This document shows positions 38,396-51,544 of a stretch of DNA of 64,000 nucleotides, piece after piece. Position 1 is the stretch's first letter. Each line of letters starts with the position of its first letter. Below the pieces are notes generated by a model. It did no database searches, was not told the origin of the DNA, and worked only from the letters and a program-made list of their open reading frames with translations. Both the position numbers and the translations under genes were made by a program. Source of the stretch: Scortum barcoo (taxonomy: Eukaryota > Chordata > Actinopteri > Centrarchiformes > Terapontidae); NCBI GenBank assembly GCA_023238725.1, contig CM041531.1, positions 24,468,143 to 24,532,142 on the forward strand, read 5' to 3'.

Positions 38396-38579
38396 TTAAC
38401 CCTAGAACACTAACGTATCAGTTAGTGACCATCTCTAACATCGGGTAGAATTTACCCGATATAATATGCTATGCAAGGTCTGATAAAAAAAGGTATCATG
38501 GGGGACCCTATAAAAACTACTAAAGACTACAATCGCATGCATGGGTGAAAATCACCCGACGTTAGTGTTCTAGGGTTAA
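38396..38579. mobile_element. piggyBac-type MITE with TTAA target duplication
   Basis: TTAA at 38396-38399 and 38576-38579 flank a 176-bp element (38400-38575) whose ends are perfect 17-base inverted repeats, CCCTAGAACACTAACGT. TTAA duplication plus CCCT.. ends is the piggyBac signature. Near each end is a short hairpin: ATCGGGTA/TACCCGAT at 38440-38460 (8-base stem) and GGGTGA/TCACCC at 38543-38557 (6-base stem), similar in sequence to one another. There is no transposase frame. Confidence 0.93.
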
Positions 38580-38584
38580 TTACA

Positions 38585-39415
38585 GAGCATGTTTGTTTTT
38601 TATTGTGTATAGTATGTATTGTGTCAGTGTGTGCATCTGCCAGGTGCAAGCGAATCACGTATTCAGTACCAAAAAACATTCATATTTTTGGGTCACAAGC
38701 AGGACTTATGGTTGTGACGCTCATCACAGAAACATATACACCCCATAATAAGGACAGACCATCTGGACAACACAGTATCAGGCTGCTGTTCTGAATTGCC
38801 CTTTGGACCGATTCCCTGTTCTCTCTCTCTCTCCCTCTCTCATTCTCTCACTCTCTCCTTCTCATATGTCTTGCCAGGTTTGTTGTCTGAGCGTGATTTG
38901 CCCTAAAATCAGCCACTTCTGTGGGGATTAGAGAGCTGGAGTGAACTGAATGCGTTCATCTGTTCGTTTACTGTAAGATGACTTTGACTATTTACTTTGG
39001 ACACTTTAGCCGAAGCGTGCTGCGCAAAATCACACAGACTCCCCTCTCTGTGTTCTTGTGTTTTACACCTTTTTTCAATGCGTTATCCATCAGTTAGCCC
39101 GATGATAAACATCTTAGGTGTCAGTTATGTTTGTCCCAGAGCGAAGCTTATGGTGCTTTTGATTCACCTAAAAATACACTGAAAAAGTTTGACTTAAGTT
39201 GGTCGGAGAGCTGAAGTCCTGACATCACCTCCAGTCTAAACCTCTGGTCTGCTTCTATAACTTAAAACAATGTCTTATAGAGTTTTTCTGATAAAATTAA
39301 ATGTGTTCCTTGGAAATACTGAATACTGAAACAAATACTGAATAAACAATGTTATTTGTTCTTTTTTTAATTGTGCCAGCTTCTCATCACCTCCCTATTG
39401 GCCTTAAGCTTTCAA
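38585..39415. other. Non-coding stretch
   Basis: CT-rich patch at 38818-38865, otherwise unique. Confidence 0.45.
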
Positions 39416-39419
39416 AATA

Positions 39420-39467
39420 CTTTATATACATACATATATACATATACATATACATATATACATATAT

Positions 39468-39544
<77 letters not shown>

Positions 39545-39554
39545 CACACACATA

Positions 39555-39585
<31 letters not shown>

Positions 39586-39600
39586 TTATATGTGTACTGT
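39420..39600. repeat. Compound TA/CA/TG microsatellite with dyad symmetry
   Basis: Alternating TACATA, CACA, TATA blocks turn over at CATATG (39551-39556) into a TG block and back to TATATA. The CA arm on the left and the TG arm on the right are complementary, so the locus can fold back on itself. Confidence 0.95.
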
Positions 39601-39604
39601 ATGT

Positions 39605-40770
39605 TACATTGATTTAATCAACTATTTAGCCATAGCAGATGGTAATGCAATAATTCATTTGCTGTGATGCCGCAGCCATTATTGTGGAATTAGTTACTTG
39701 ATTCAGTCCTGTAATAGAATTAATTTCTGTCAGTGTGAAGTAAATCACACTGGCAGTGAAAGTATGTGTACTCCAGCTCATGTCGTTCACTTCACTTACA
39801 GATTAACTCACCAGACTAGAAACCATTTGTGAGTTCATACTACTAATAAAAGTCCACTGGTGAATGTGGGATTCTAATAGCACTCAGGTTTCTTTTTTTT
39901 CTTTTCCTTTTTTTTTATTTTGCTGCTTTGCAAACAATATAGAAACAGAAAACTTGCTACTCCCCTCACTTTCTCTCTGTCACTTCCCACTAGCAACAAA
40001 AGTTCCAGGAGTCAATTTGAGATTTTAATGGGTCATACTTTTGACAGCCTGCATAGTAAATCTGCTCTTCGAGGCCAGTGAGAACAGTTGAGGCCATCTA
40101 TGATTTAATGCGTCCCCAGCACCCACCACCGCACGCAGATGTAGCGCACGTCCTCATCGCTGTGAGCTTAAACTGAAACAAAGTCCTATCTCACATACCC
40201 ATACAGCTTCAGGAGTCTTTGTGGTGCTGAAACAATTCTGTTCAATGTGTATAATTTAATAGGCCTTGTGGTCCAAACTGCATTCAGCTCTAAATGAATC
40301 ATCGGCTGACAGCATCAAAAACAAGCCAACGCTGTCAACAAGCTGTCAAACTAAATAAAACAAACACCGATGCAGACACTCCTTCTTTCTCTCTCTCTTT
40401 CTTTCCTTTATACTGATATTGGTAGTGACTCCTGCTCTGTACTGTTGTCTCTTTTTACGCATCCCAGGGAAACGTAAAAAACAAACAAACAAACAAACAA
40501 ACAAACAAAAAAACAACCATGGTCACTGGCACGTTAAATTTCTGTTGAAATAGCAACTAAACAACAAGGATGGATGCTGGAAATAAGGCGAACGAGCAGG
40601 ACGGTGGGCTAATGATTTATTTATTATCACAAATAAACATGGAGGTTGAGATAATATTGATTCTCTCCGAGATCAATTTGTCTGCATGTTTTTTTTTTTT
40701 TTCATACTTATGAAACCATCCTCTCTAACCAGAGGTCCTCCAGCTGGAGGCTGCACTAATTGGCTGCCCT
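39605..40770. other. Non-coding stretch with an (AAAC)n run
   Basis: AAAC run at 40478-40508; T runs near 39892 and 39908. No coding similarity. Confidence 0.5.
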
Positions 40771-40772
40771 CC

Positions 40773-40940
40773 TGTCAGACTGACTGGCTGGTTCGCCTAC
40801 TGATTGTATCCCAGGCCAGTTGACTAACTGACCAGATAACTGGCTGACAGGCTTAGTGACGGTTCACCGATTGGCTGGCTGGTTGATGGAATAGCTTACC
40901 GGATGACTGACTCGTCTGACTGGCCGAGTGGCCGGGCATA
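40773..40940. repeat. Imperfect (GACTGGCTGGTT) tandem repeat
   Basis: Words of the type GACTGACTGGCTGG, CTAACTGACCAG, GGCTGGCTGGTTGATGG and GATGACTGACTCGTC follow one another with a four-base rhythm over about 170 bases. Confidence 0.65.
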
Positions 40941-40944
40941 ATGC

Positions 40945-43585
40945 GGGCTCACACCTCAAAGCCGAAGGAGCAGCAGCGTCGGGGTCCTGAATGGGATTAT
41001 CAGTACACACAGATACAGTCACGTGTTTTTTTTTAAAGTTAGGTTAGACAGAACTGTAAGCTTCTGTGCGCTGAGAAGAAGAGTTAAAATGAGTCTGGAT
41101 CTTTTTCAGGCGAGTAAGTTGCCTTTAATTTTAATTTGCACTGACAAATATGTTGATATTTGTTTGTACTGTTTTATGCCCTGCAGTGCAGTGGATTAAA
41201 AAGTCTGGTTTGGCACCGAGATGTGGGATGGTGATGTTTGTTACAAAAATGTCATCAAAAGGCGTTGCATGATAGTGCTATGTGTGCAATAAAAATGAGT
41301 GATACTGATTTTATATATTTTTTGTCCTGTAGCACTATAGCAAAAAAATTTGCTGTGATAATCAATTACTTAATTAGCTCTGTAATTAATAACGGATGAT
41401 TAGTCCTGCTTTAATGTATGTTATTTAAAACTTCATTAAATGTTTCCTATTGGCTGTGAGAATCTACAATAAGTGTGTTCATTAACTTTTAAATTGTGTA
41501 AAAGCGTCATTAAAGATTTTTAAGGCGCAATTAAAAAGTGGGAGCAGATAACAGTGCTTAGTATACGGTAGAGCCCTTACAGTAGTGGCCCAGGAGGAAG
41601 ACAAAACTGATTTTTACCACAGTAATATGCAAGTGTGTCTCCCTTGGACAAACTTAAAAGCTCTTCCATCTGACCTTTACTCTTGGGGCTTTGGTCCTTT
41701 TTTTCCTCCTTGAGATAATGGAACATCAGAGCAGCTTCCTTAACTGAGTACAGCACCCACGACAATAAGTACACCACCATAAATCACCTGAACCCAGTAA
41801 AACAGTTACAGGCTGTACTGAAATCCAGACTAAACAAACAAAACACACCTCAAGGCTACTTTTTATTTACTCCAAAGAAATGTTAAGATGTACTCGGCTG
41901 AACCTGTGAAGAATCTCCAGTAGATGCTCTGTTTGTTTTTGTGTTTGGTAGAAAAAAAAAAAAAAAAAAAAAAAAAAGTAAGTAATAATACAATTTCTGC
42001 TCTGCTCTGTAGATTATTTATTGGAATAAGAATTATTTGGTCTTGAGGAATGATCAGCCTGAACATGTCAATTGATTTCTTTCAGTCAGAAAGAAAGTGG
42101 AGTCCTATTCGAGGAGGTCTTGTTGCTGAAAAAACAGTAAACAATAAACGCTAACGCAGAGACATTTCTTCATGTTATTTCACAGTACACAGTTCACTGT
42201 AGAGGTCCCCACAGTGACATTAGCATAACACATGGCCCACAGTACAGCAATATTACAATTATTACTCCACTGCAATATGATTGGGTGAGATATGCTTTCT
42301 TTCATTTGACCACAGCGGAAAAAAAAAGAAAGATTCAATTTCTCTGAGGAAAATTAAATATTGGAATTAATTATACATAGCAGTTAAATCCACTGAATCA
42401 ATTACGAGATAAAATTCAAGGCCTCTAAAACTTTCAGAGGGTCGTTTCTTTCCATTTTCACGGAGGCGGAGGGAATTTAAATGTCAAGATGTAGGATTTT
42501 TTCATTAAGCCAAATGCAACGTTGTGTCATGAAATGTTGAAATGCTGCTCGTAATTACCATCCATTAAGGTACGACTTACTGACATTATTTGACCTACTT
42601 CGCACCTTCTCGGTCTGACTCGTGTGATATTTAAGGCAGCAGGAAATCCCCTTATTCAGACACGTCATACATATCCTTTATTGTTGTTGCTTTAATAGCT
42701 ACAGTGTATTATTCATCTGCATCAACAAGTAGATTTCAGTCTTTTTAAACCATTATCAGTACAAGACTTAACCTTTTTTTTTTTTTTTTTTTTAATCTTA
42801 ATACATTATATTTCACTTTCAGGCTTTACATTGGGGTGTAGGACTTCCAGTTCTTTTGGGAACTAATATCTTGGGAATAATTTGAATTAAGTGGCCCCCT
42901 CAGAGGTCTCTGTTCACTGTCTCCCTGAGCGTCCATCCCTCTTGGTCCTCTCTTTCATTAATGGGAATTCAATCAGATCATTACTCATCTATGATCAGTT
43001 TTTCATTTCTTTAAGTGGCAATCTTTCTTCCATGGATCCATTGCACCTCTCTCTCTCTCTCTTCACCCCCCTCTTCTCTTCCCCGACTTTGCTCATCTCT
43101 GTCTCTCGCTATCAATAATCTTTAAAAAAAAAATACAATGGCTTTATTTATTTATTTTATCCCCACGATATAATGAGTTATGTGGATGTGTGGTCGCTTT
43201 TGCAGTTCAGTTCATGTAATCTCAAGCTTGTTTCATTCACAGCATGTTAACACAAAGATAACAGGCATATCGCAGCGTGTGCACACTCTCTCACGCCTAC
43301 ACTAAAAAACGCAGCGGGTCATACGTGGTTAATGAGGTTATGTCGGTGCGTCGAGCTGTACAGTAATGATGCACGATCCGTCACCCTTGTGTGTTATGTT
43401 TTTCGGTCTGTCGCTGGAGTGCTGCTGGTTTTTCCACCCAGGCTGAATGAGGGTCACGTGCGCGCCCGCCAAGCAAAGCTTTGAGGAACCTGGTAACCGC
43501 CGCTCAAGGACTCTCGACAGATGCTTGTTTCCGCTCAAATCTGGAGTCAGATGAGAAAATCAATCTCAATTTCATCACCAGCACA
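40945..43585. other. AT-rich non-coding stretch
   Basis: A 26-base A run at 41952-41977 and a T run at 42774-42793. The segment 42425-42650 is free of simple repeats and has many ATTA cores; see findings. A CT-rich patch at 43048-43065. Confidence 0.45.
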
Positions 43586-43589
43586 GAGA

Positions 43590-44010
43590 TGCAGCTAGGT
43601 CAGGGACATGTTTTAGCCTAGCGTAAATCAAAGACGGGAGGCAGGGTGAAAAGTTAGAAAATAATATTCCCTGCAACAGCTCTGCTGAATGTAGGTTGTG
43701 TTTACAGCACAAAAACAAGCTCACGGCTGTCAACAACACTGGGACACAGTGTGGAGGAGGAGAGGACTGCTGTTAGCTTCAGTGCATGAGCTAGCTGCTC
43801 TTGAAACCACAATATTATGATATTATATTATTATATATTTTCTACTTCTGCTTTCTTTGGTATTATAAGCAGAAATAAACACTTTTTTTTTTTTTTGGCT
43901 TGCAATGCTTGCCGTTTCCAGCTGCTAACGTTCTTTGAGCTAAGCTAGGCTAAACAGGGAAACGGCAGAGAATAAAGAGACGATCCTCTCGTATGAGTCT
44001 CCGGCTGAGA
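43590..44010 (-). repeat. Diverged copies of the TTAGCTTAGC fish repeat family
   Basis: Minus-strand reading of 43910-44010 gives GTTTAGCCTAGCTTAGCTCA, then AAGAACG and CAGCTGGAAACGG, preceded by GACTCATACGAGAGG. This resembles GGTTAGCTTAGCATAAAGACTGGAAAC with its upstream CACTCTC segment. A plus-strand piece at 43612-43650 (TTTTAGCCTAGCGTAAATCA, AAGACGGGAGGCAGGG) looks like a second fragment. The whole may be a composite; limits are approximate. Confidence 0.4.
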
Positions 44011-44014
44011 TGAC

Positions 44015-45826
44015 AAACAAATCCAAACTGAGCCGTGCATCTCGCTATGCCGACGATGCTCCCAGTCACCTCCAGCGTACAGTATGAGTTAATATCTACA
44101 TCGGGCTCTGGTAAATTAAAGCCACGCTGCAGGTCAGCTGTAATCTCTCTCCTCGCTGTTTGCTGCCGTAATTTCCTGCAAATGCCACGCAGGAGCGCGC
44201 ACAGGTTGTGTTTGCATTCACATTAGTGTGGTCGTTTGACATTAAAGAGAAAATCCACGGACCCCGTGAGTGTACGTCGGCATACTTAGAGCCGCGATGT
44301 GAGACCTGACAACAACGCACAGCATGTGATTAGTTTTGCTGAAGACTCGCAACCAGCTTTATTTAAAAAGGCAGTTTAAGCTGTGCGGCATTGCTGTCAA
44401 CTCGGGGAAATAACATCTACCTGTGCCATCAGAGAGTTTCTGTGTGTGTGTGTGTGTGTGTAAATGTAAATGAGAGAGAGGTTCATGCATAATGCTGAGG
44501 GTGGTGTTGGTGGACGGGATGTCATGCTCCTCAGAGTCAGACCCCTCTGAGACCAAAATCACAGAAAGGCTGAAGCAGGCTGCCTTGACTTTACTTGAAT
44601 ATTATTATTATTATTATTATTATTGTTTTTTTACGTTTGTCTGTGCCTGTGTTTGAGATGCAGTTGCTGCAAATGTACATTTTAAGACAACTTGACGTGT
44701 CTTGATTGAGATTTTTTAGGGACTTTGTAGAGTCAAACAAAATGTCAGAGCCAGTGTGTGTGTGTGTGCGCGCCTCAATCCCTTGAACCTTGTAGCAGCT
44801 CTTAAATGTATTCTGTTTAATCTCAAAAGGACCCCTTTCATGGTAATATGATTACTGTCCCTATAATAGGCTAATTACAATAGCCTGTCATGTAGAACGA
44901 TTTACGCTGAGTAGGCGCGATGCGTTCGACCTGTGAGTGAGTGTATGTGTGTCTTGCCTCCCTCCCTCCTCTCATATACTGTATTTATTTTCCTGTCCTC
45001 CCTTTATCACTGCCTCACCCCATCACTCTCTTCCAGTCTCCCGGCTCGCCTTTTCCTTGTCTTTCTAACAGATTGTTAATCGGTGATTACTGCAGCAGCA
45101 AAAGGTTAGGTGAGAGTGTTGATGGGATTTTGTTGTCATGGGAAGTGCTGAAGGCAAAAGGCAGCATCCGCCGAGTTTAATGATCCTGTGCGCGCGTGTA
45201 TGTTTTAAAATCCTTTGCTAAATCATGCATGAATATGACGTAGTTTGTTAAAGAGCTGTGGGTTTTTGGACACGCACACACATGCACACACACACACAGA
45301 TACGCACAGAGACTGTGGAAGATGGATGTGCTGGGCTCTCTGTAATGCCTCTCTGTCTCAATCTGTCTTCCTGAAAATGACAGCGTGCCATGATCATACA
45401 GGATATATAACCACACACGCACACACAAACAGACACACACAGAGGTACAGATGCCGATTAGGACACGCAGAGAGCCGGGGATGGAGAGACAAAGTGACAG
45501 AAATGGAAAGAAATTAAGATATGAACAGTGAGCCGCACACTCGCAAATAAAAAAATCACAATTTCTTTTTCCTCATTTTTTGGAGCTGTTTAATCCTTTT
45601 TGACCTTCCTGCTTTTTCAGCCCGTGGAGGGAGCTTATCGTGTCATCCTAAACTTGTCCAGTGCACTAGTATGTGTGTTTGCCTGTTTCTGTAGGACTGT
45701 GTGCGTGTGTGTTTGTGTATCAACCTGCACTGTATGTATGCAGTATGCTGAGTTAAACAATGATGTCTGCCTCTGCCTGTCTCTGCCTGATTACTAATAA
45801 TCATATTGTTTCTGGCATTGTTTTGC

Positions 45827-45862
<36 letters not shown>

Positions 45863-48325
45863 TCACACGTTGCATAATAATAACTCTGCAGGCAGGTCGG
45901 TAAAATGGGCACATAGAAACTGTTGCTATAGAAACACCAGAATAAAAGCACCCTCCCTGGTAACGACACAAGTTTTCATTTCTTCCTGTGAGATGGGAAA
46001 GGGGGTTTCACTCTTTGTGTTCTCTCTCCTTTTCCCTTTTCCCCCCCTTCTCCCTTTGAAACGAGACAACAGTTTCTCCCTCTTCTCTCTCCATGTTCCA
46101 CTTTCATTGCATTTCTCTACCCCCCCTCCTTTCAAGCTCCTCTTCTGCTTCCTCAGAGGGCCCTATTTCTGTGAGTCAAATTCACAGCACTAGTGCACTT
46201 GGCCGTGACTGACAGATTTTAGGTAATTTCATGACCGGAGGCTGTAGCGCTCCGGCGGTGCACCTGCAGCGCTAATGTAAAAGAGGCTGGATTAGGAGGG
46301 ACAAATTATCATTATCAATCATGAACAATCAGATCAGCTCCTCTCATCCCATTTAACAGCAGTGTGCACTCCCGCCGCACACTGATATTTCCTAATGGAG
46401 AAAAGAGCCCCCCGATCTCTCCCACGAGGGAAGCGACGTGCTTTATCAGGAGGCGCGGAGTCTCAATTCGCAAACACACACTACCCCAGATGTGCAACAA
46501 GTGTATCAGTTTGGGCGGCAGTTCAGACAGATTTTTTTTCTCAAGGATGAGGAGTGTGAGCTGCTTTGAAAATACATAATATCCCTCAAATTATAGGCTG
46601 CAGACGGGGTGCACGTACCTTCCTTTTTTTTGCTGCCTTCAGATAGCTACAGAATTTCATCAGCTGAAAAGGAAAGCCCCTCATACATAATACAAGGAGT
46701 TGTAGATGACAAACACTGGCACGCATCATCCCTCTTTGTCTATGTTTGATGTGCCTGTCGTCTGTGTACGCTGTTGACAACACACTCAAATGCGCACAAA
46801 AACAATACATTTTTGAGAAATAAGCAGGCAGAGGTGCGATTTCAATTTTTGATGCCAGACAACACTGACCCACCTAACTTGTGTCGACATCCTCCTCTGG
46901 CGTGTGTGTGTGTGGTGTGGCCCCCTCTCTAACGCCGGTCTGGCCATCGCAAGCTGCAACATTATTGAACTCATGCAGGCAGGAAATTATTACACTTGCA
47001 GCAAGCACATTTACCGCTGCAGCAGTGCAAAGATTGCTGTTGGTAATGTGCCCCGGTGTGACATCATGTTTGCGAATGTCTCATATGTGACACGTTCTAC
47101 ATTTTGAGAATATGGCACCGCATTTGGCTGTGATAAGGAATTTGCCACCGTTTTGAAACTTTAAAGTGGCATATATTCACTCCTGCAAGTCTAGACACCC
47201 CTGCAAAAGTATCTCTTTATAACATTAAATATTCATACCAAGTTTGCGACAATCAGATTTGGGAAAACAACACACCATTAGATATTGTCTAGCAGGAGTC
47301 AAAACTCAAGCTAATGTGCTTCATCAAATTGTGTGGGTGTGGAATCGCATGATTTGATTGACAGTGGCCCAGTTAAATAAGCAAACAACCTCACAACTGT
47401 CATCGCGTTGTGATCCAAGTGTAGCTCCATCCTGATTGGTGCGCGGGAAAACTTTTTCTTCTCACCGGGTGAAGGAGACTTTCCACTGTCTTTACTTTTT
47501 ACTTCAATCCGTCTGTCACCTCTCCTCGGTGTGTGTCAGCTCTCACTCCTTCTCTCATCCCTTATTTTGTTTGTCTCTGTTGCCGCATCTACAGCATTTT
47601 CCCCGTCGTAACTCCTCCCGTCCCTCTGGCTGACCTCATGCTCCCCCTCTGCCTCTCTTTCTCTCTTTTGTCTCGCGGTGACAAGGTGCCTGGTGGCTGC
47701 GATTGTTTTTCCACCTGCAATTTTAACCTTGCTTCCTCTTTTTCTCGCATCCTTGCCATTTCCATTTCAACTTATATACTCTTTGTTTCATTTCTACTCT
47801 CTCTCACCCTCTGTCTATGTATATGTGTGTCTCTCTCTCTCTCTCTCACACACACACCCAACCTAGCTCATGTGAAACATCAATGTCCCTACAGATGAAT
47901 AGCAAAGCATACTGCAGCATATAGAGTATTAGAGCCCCAAGGGCAAATATATAGATGCAAAGAGCTGCATCTCTCGCTTGCTCTTTCTTTTGCACTTTTT
48001 ACCCCTCTCTCTCTGCTCATTGTGTGTATTCATTTCTATCTCTCACCTTCATTGCTTTTTCCTTTTTCTGTGTGTCTCTGCCTTTTAGTCCCAGGTATTT
48101 TCTTGAAATATCTGTCTTTTGATCTTTTTTTCCCCCCACCTTTTGAATCTTTATGCATCAGCCTTATACACCTACTATACATCCAGACGCTCATAACACA
48201 CGTGCGCGTTCTCCAGCGTCGTTTCTCCACAGACCTGCGGCTGTGTGTCCATCAGTGTGGAGGCCAGTTGGCCAGATAACGCACATCGTTGGGATCACAA
48301 CTGCTGGACAGCAGCTGTTATGCTG
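44015..48325. other. Non-coding stretch with simple repeats
   Basis: An ATT run at 44599-44624, GT runs at 44443-44460, 44755-44768 and 45829-45859, CA-rich patches at 45270-45298 and 45412-45440, and pyrimidine-rich sequence at 46010-46150 and 47500-48070. The segment 46160-46340 is repeat-free and may be regulatory; see findings. No exon recognised. Confidence 0.45.
45829..45859. repeat. (TG)n microsatellite
   Basis: 31 bases of uninterrupted TG. Confidence 0.9.
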
Positions 48326-48328
48326 CCC

Positions 48329-48359
<31 letters not shown>

Positions 48360-48382
48360 GTGTGTGTGCGTGTGTGTGTGTG
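48329..48382. repeat. (TG)n microsatellite, interrupted
   Basis: TG run with two CG interruptions. Confidence 0.95.
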
Positions 48383-48384
48383 CT

Positions 48385-51300
48385 GCTTGCATGCATTTGA
48401 ACTGTACACTCCCCTGACACACACACAGTTATTACACAAATCGCCCAACAGAGCATCATCTCTGTCTGTCTCTCTCCATCTCCCTCACCTCTTGTCTCTC
48501 CCTCCCTCATATACACAAGAGACACACGAATCCACCGGGACCAATAAACCCAAGAGACAGGCACACAGAAAAAAAACAAAAAACAAAAAAGGATGAAGAC
48601 CTATACAGAGAAGCCCTGACAAAGTTAATTTACAAGAATATACTTCCCTTCCCTGCAAACTCCTCCTTACCTCCAGTAAAGGTCTGGTTAGAACTGTAAA
48701 ATATTGAGCCATTGCAGGTGTAACTAATTAGGTAAATACCTGAATTGACAGAATCCAATTAATTTCGCCAGAGAAAAGAAGCTGAATTATTTACAAGTGA
48801 ATTACTTCAACCCGTCTCTGGCCATCAGTTTAAAAACTCCACGCTGCGGTTTAGGTCGGTAACAGCCCAGGCTTAAAGGCATAATTTCTACCAAATTATT
48901 TCTTTCATAAAACATCCAGTGTATAACTCATCAATTTAAAGAAAAGTGTTCTGGTCCCGAAGGCTTCTATCAGCAATGGCCTAAATTTAATTGTGCATGT
49001 TTTAAGAACAGTGCAATTTTTTTTTTCCTGGAATCCTGGAGAGGTTTTTACTTTTTTAATTTCAGGTCTCTTATCATCCGTGACTGCTTCCTAAGACATC
49101 CACACAGATTCATAATGCATCTTAATACATTTACCTCTCGCAATGCAGATACAGTGCAGTTGCAGTGTGTTCATAATGCACAATGCAGTGCTCTTGAGCA
49201 TGTATTTAATAAAATGGAAAAAAAAAACATTTCACATTTACAAGAGGTCAGGCAGTGTCATTTTAAAATGAATAGAAGCAAATCATCTGAATTGAGTTGT
49301 ATTTTAATTTTAATTTCTGAGCTCTCCAAGGAAAAAAATATGATGGTGTTTCATATTTGTCATTTCCTTTGTCAACTGGACCTTGGCTTGGTCATGTTCA
49401 TTTCACTCTGAGGCTGAAATAAAGCTGAACCTACCTGAACTACCGTCCACTTGCATACATCAGAATTCCAAAAAAAAAGGAGAGTCAAATAAAAGTCAAA
49501 AAACACAACTGTGCCTGAAAGTCTGATTAAATTATTATTTTTCTAAAGTCACGACGATGATTGAATAGCTGCGTGAACAGTAAGACGAAATCAAATAGAA
49601 TATCACCAAAGAAATAATGAGTTAAAGAAAAGAGAAAGAAGGGAGGATGGAAGAATGGGAAAACTGAAAGACTGCTTCCAGATCTTAATTAAAATTGAAC
49701 AAATGATATACTGCGGAAATTTTGCATCAATTTTATGGTTTAAATGAGGTTTAAAATATCTTCTACAGGAGGTTAACGAGCACATGATGCTCATGTTACC
49801 ATAATCTTACCATGACGCGCTAAACCTTTAACTGTCATAAACAAGTAAGTCATAACGGAAATAAATTAAATGTAAATCATACACCGAAAAATGCAAACTA
49901 ATACACCATAATGGCTGTTTTATGGTTGTAGGAAAGGAAAAGGAGGAAGCTAAGTGAGTCACTTTCACAGCAGGGACAGATTGTAATAATAGAGGTGATC
50001 ATAAACCCATGACACACCTCAACTAGTGAGCTTTTGATTCCATGTGAAGGTGTAATTTGCTTTCCCATTTCTTCTCGTTTGTGGACGTACACCTGAATAT
50101 TAATATGCAGGAGCACACTGTGGCACATGAAAAAACAACAAAAAAAAAACACATGGAGCATTGCTTCTTAACCTGTTAAAAGAAAGCATCTGTGTCATTT
50201 CATGTAGTCGCCCATATGTTTTTCTTATTTCTTTCATTTTTATTTATGCATTGAAATAGATGGTTGGACACAGTGTGAAAGTAACTGCTCTCTAAACTAA
50301 CTGCTAAGATATTCTGAATACAAAAGCAAAGACGTGACATCGATGTTTGTAATGTGACGTCTATCCAGGGGACCTGTAATTATCCCTGTTGATACCAGGA
50401 TATTAACGCTAAGCAAAGCGTAACATAATGCGCGTTGATATGAAACTAGCTCAACCATAATCACAAAACAAACAAGAATGTTAACAAAACTGATTATGGT
50501 GTCTTTATGGAATTGAGCCTTTAACTGTGATGTATTAATGGGGGGAGGCAATTTGGTGATATTTTTATTTCGAAAGAAACAAATAAAGTTAACCGCCGCT
50601 AACTGTCATATGAATTCTGCTACAGGATTCGTTTGTTTTATCATTTGCTGTCAGTGTTACTGTCAGATGAAACACTGCCTGATTCTCACTGTCGGGGAGA
50701 AATATCTTAATTGAGAAGGGAAGAAAATTAGAGAAAGAGAAGGTGAGAGGGAGGGAAAGCCGTAGAAATAGTAAACAGAAGAAAATGGCGTGGGACTCTC
50801 GGGTGCTGCAGGAGTGTATTTTTGTGTTTTGTCAGCAATGAAAGAGTGACCCAGTCCTGACCGCTAGCCACAGTTCAAATTAGAACATCTCAGCATAATA
50901 GTACAGTTTTCCACCTACAGATACACACCAAATACACACAAGGCCTTGCACACACACAGACTCACACACACACACACATACATATACACACAAACATATA
51001 TTCAGAGGATTGCTTACCATTGCTTACTCTCAGCACCCATTTTGCTTTGCTGCGCTCTAACACGCGTTCAGCAGATTGCTGAGTTCACGGATTTGATATT
51101 CCCATCTAGCCTTGACCGCAGAAGATCCCAATGTGTGTTTCTGCCGGTATATGTGCGTGCTGACACTTTGCTCTCCGTATCACATTTACAGGTTGACTTT
51201 TCAAGAATTCATGGGCTTTTTTTTCTTCTTCTTCTTCTTCTTGTTTGCTTATCCCAAGGGTAAGTTAAATATTGAGCATGCTGCCTCTTTTTTTATATTT

Positions 51301-51540
51301 TTTTTCAGCAATAACACTGCAAGCTAGTGGGGCATCAGTGATTTTCATTGTCACATCTTTTCTAGTGAGTTGGCTCTGTGTATATCTGTGTTTCCCCTTC
51401 ACTGACTCAGGAGCACTGCTACGCGAGGAAAGCTCGGGCCGGGGGAGTTTGACAGTTTAAACTGCAGTAAACTTTAAAGGGGAAACGCAGAACCTTTCTT
51501 TTGGTGGGAAGTCAAAGTTGTGTTGATATTAGTGACCTCT
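48385..51540. other. AT-rich non-coding stretch
   Basis: An A/AAAC-rich patch at 48569-48590, CA-rich patches near 50950-50990, a CTT run at 51223-51242. The segment 48700-48960 is rich in AATTA cores; see findings. No exon recognised. Confidence 0.45.
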
Positions 51541-51544
51541 GAGG

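Noticed and set aside
49406..49440. AATAAAGCTGAACCTACCTGAA as a possible retroelement tail
   Set aside because: Too short and without the expected upstream words of the tail.
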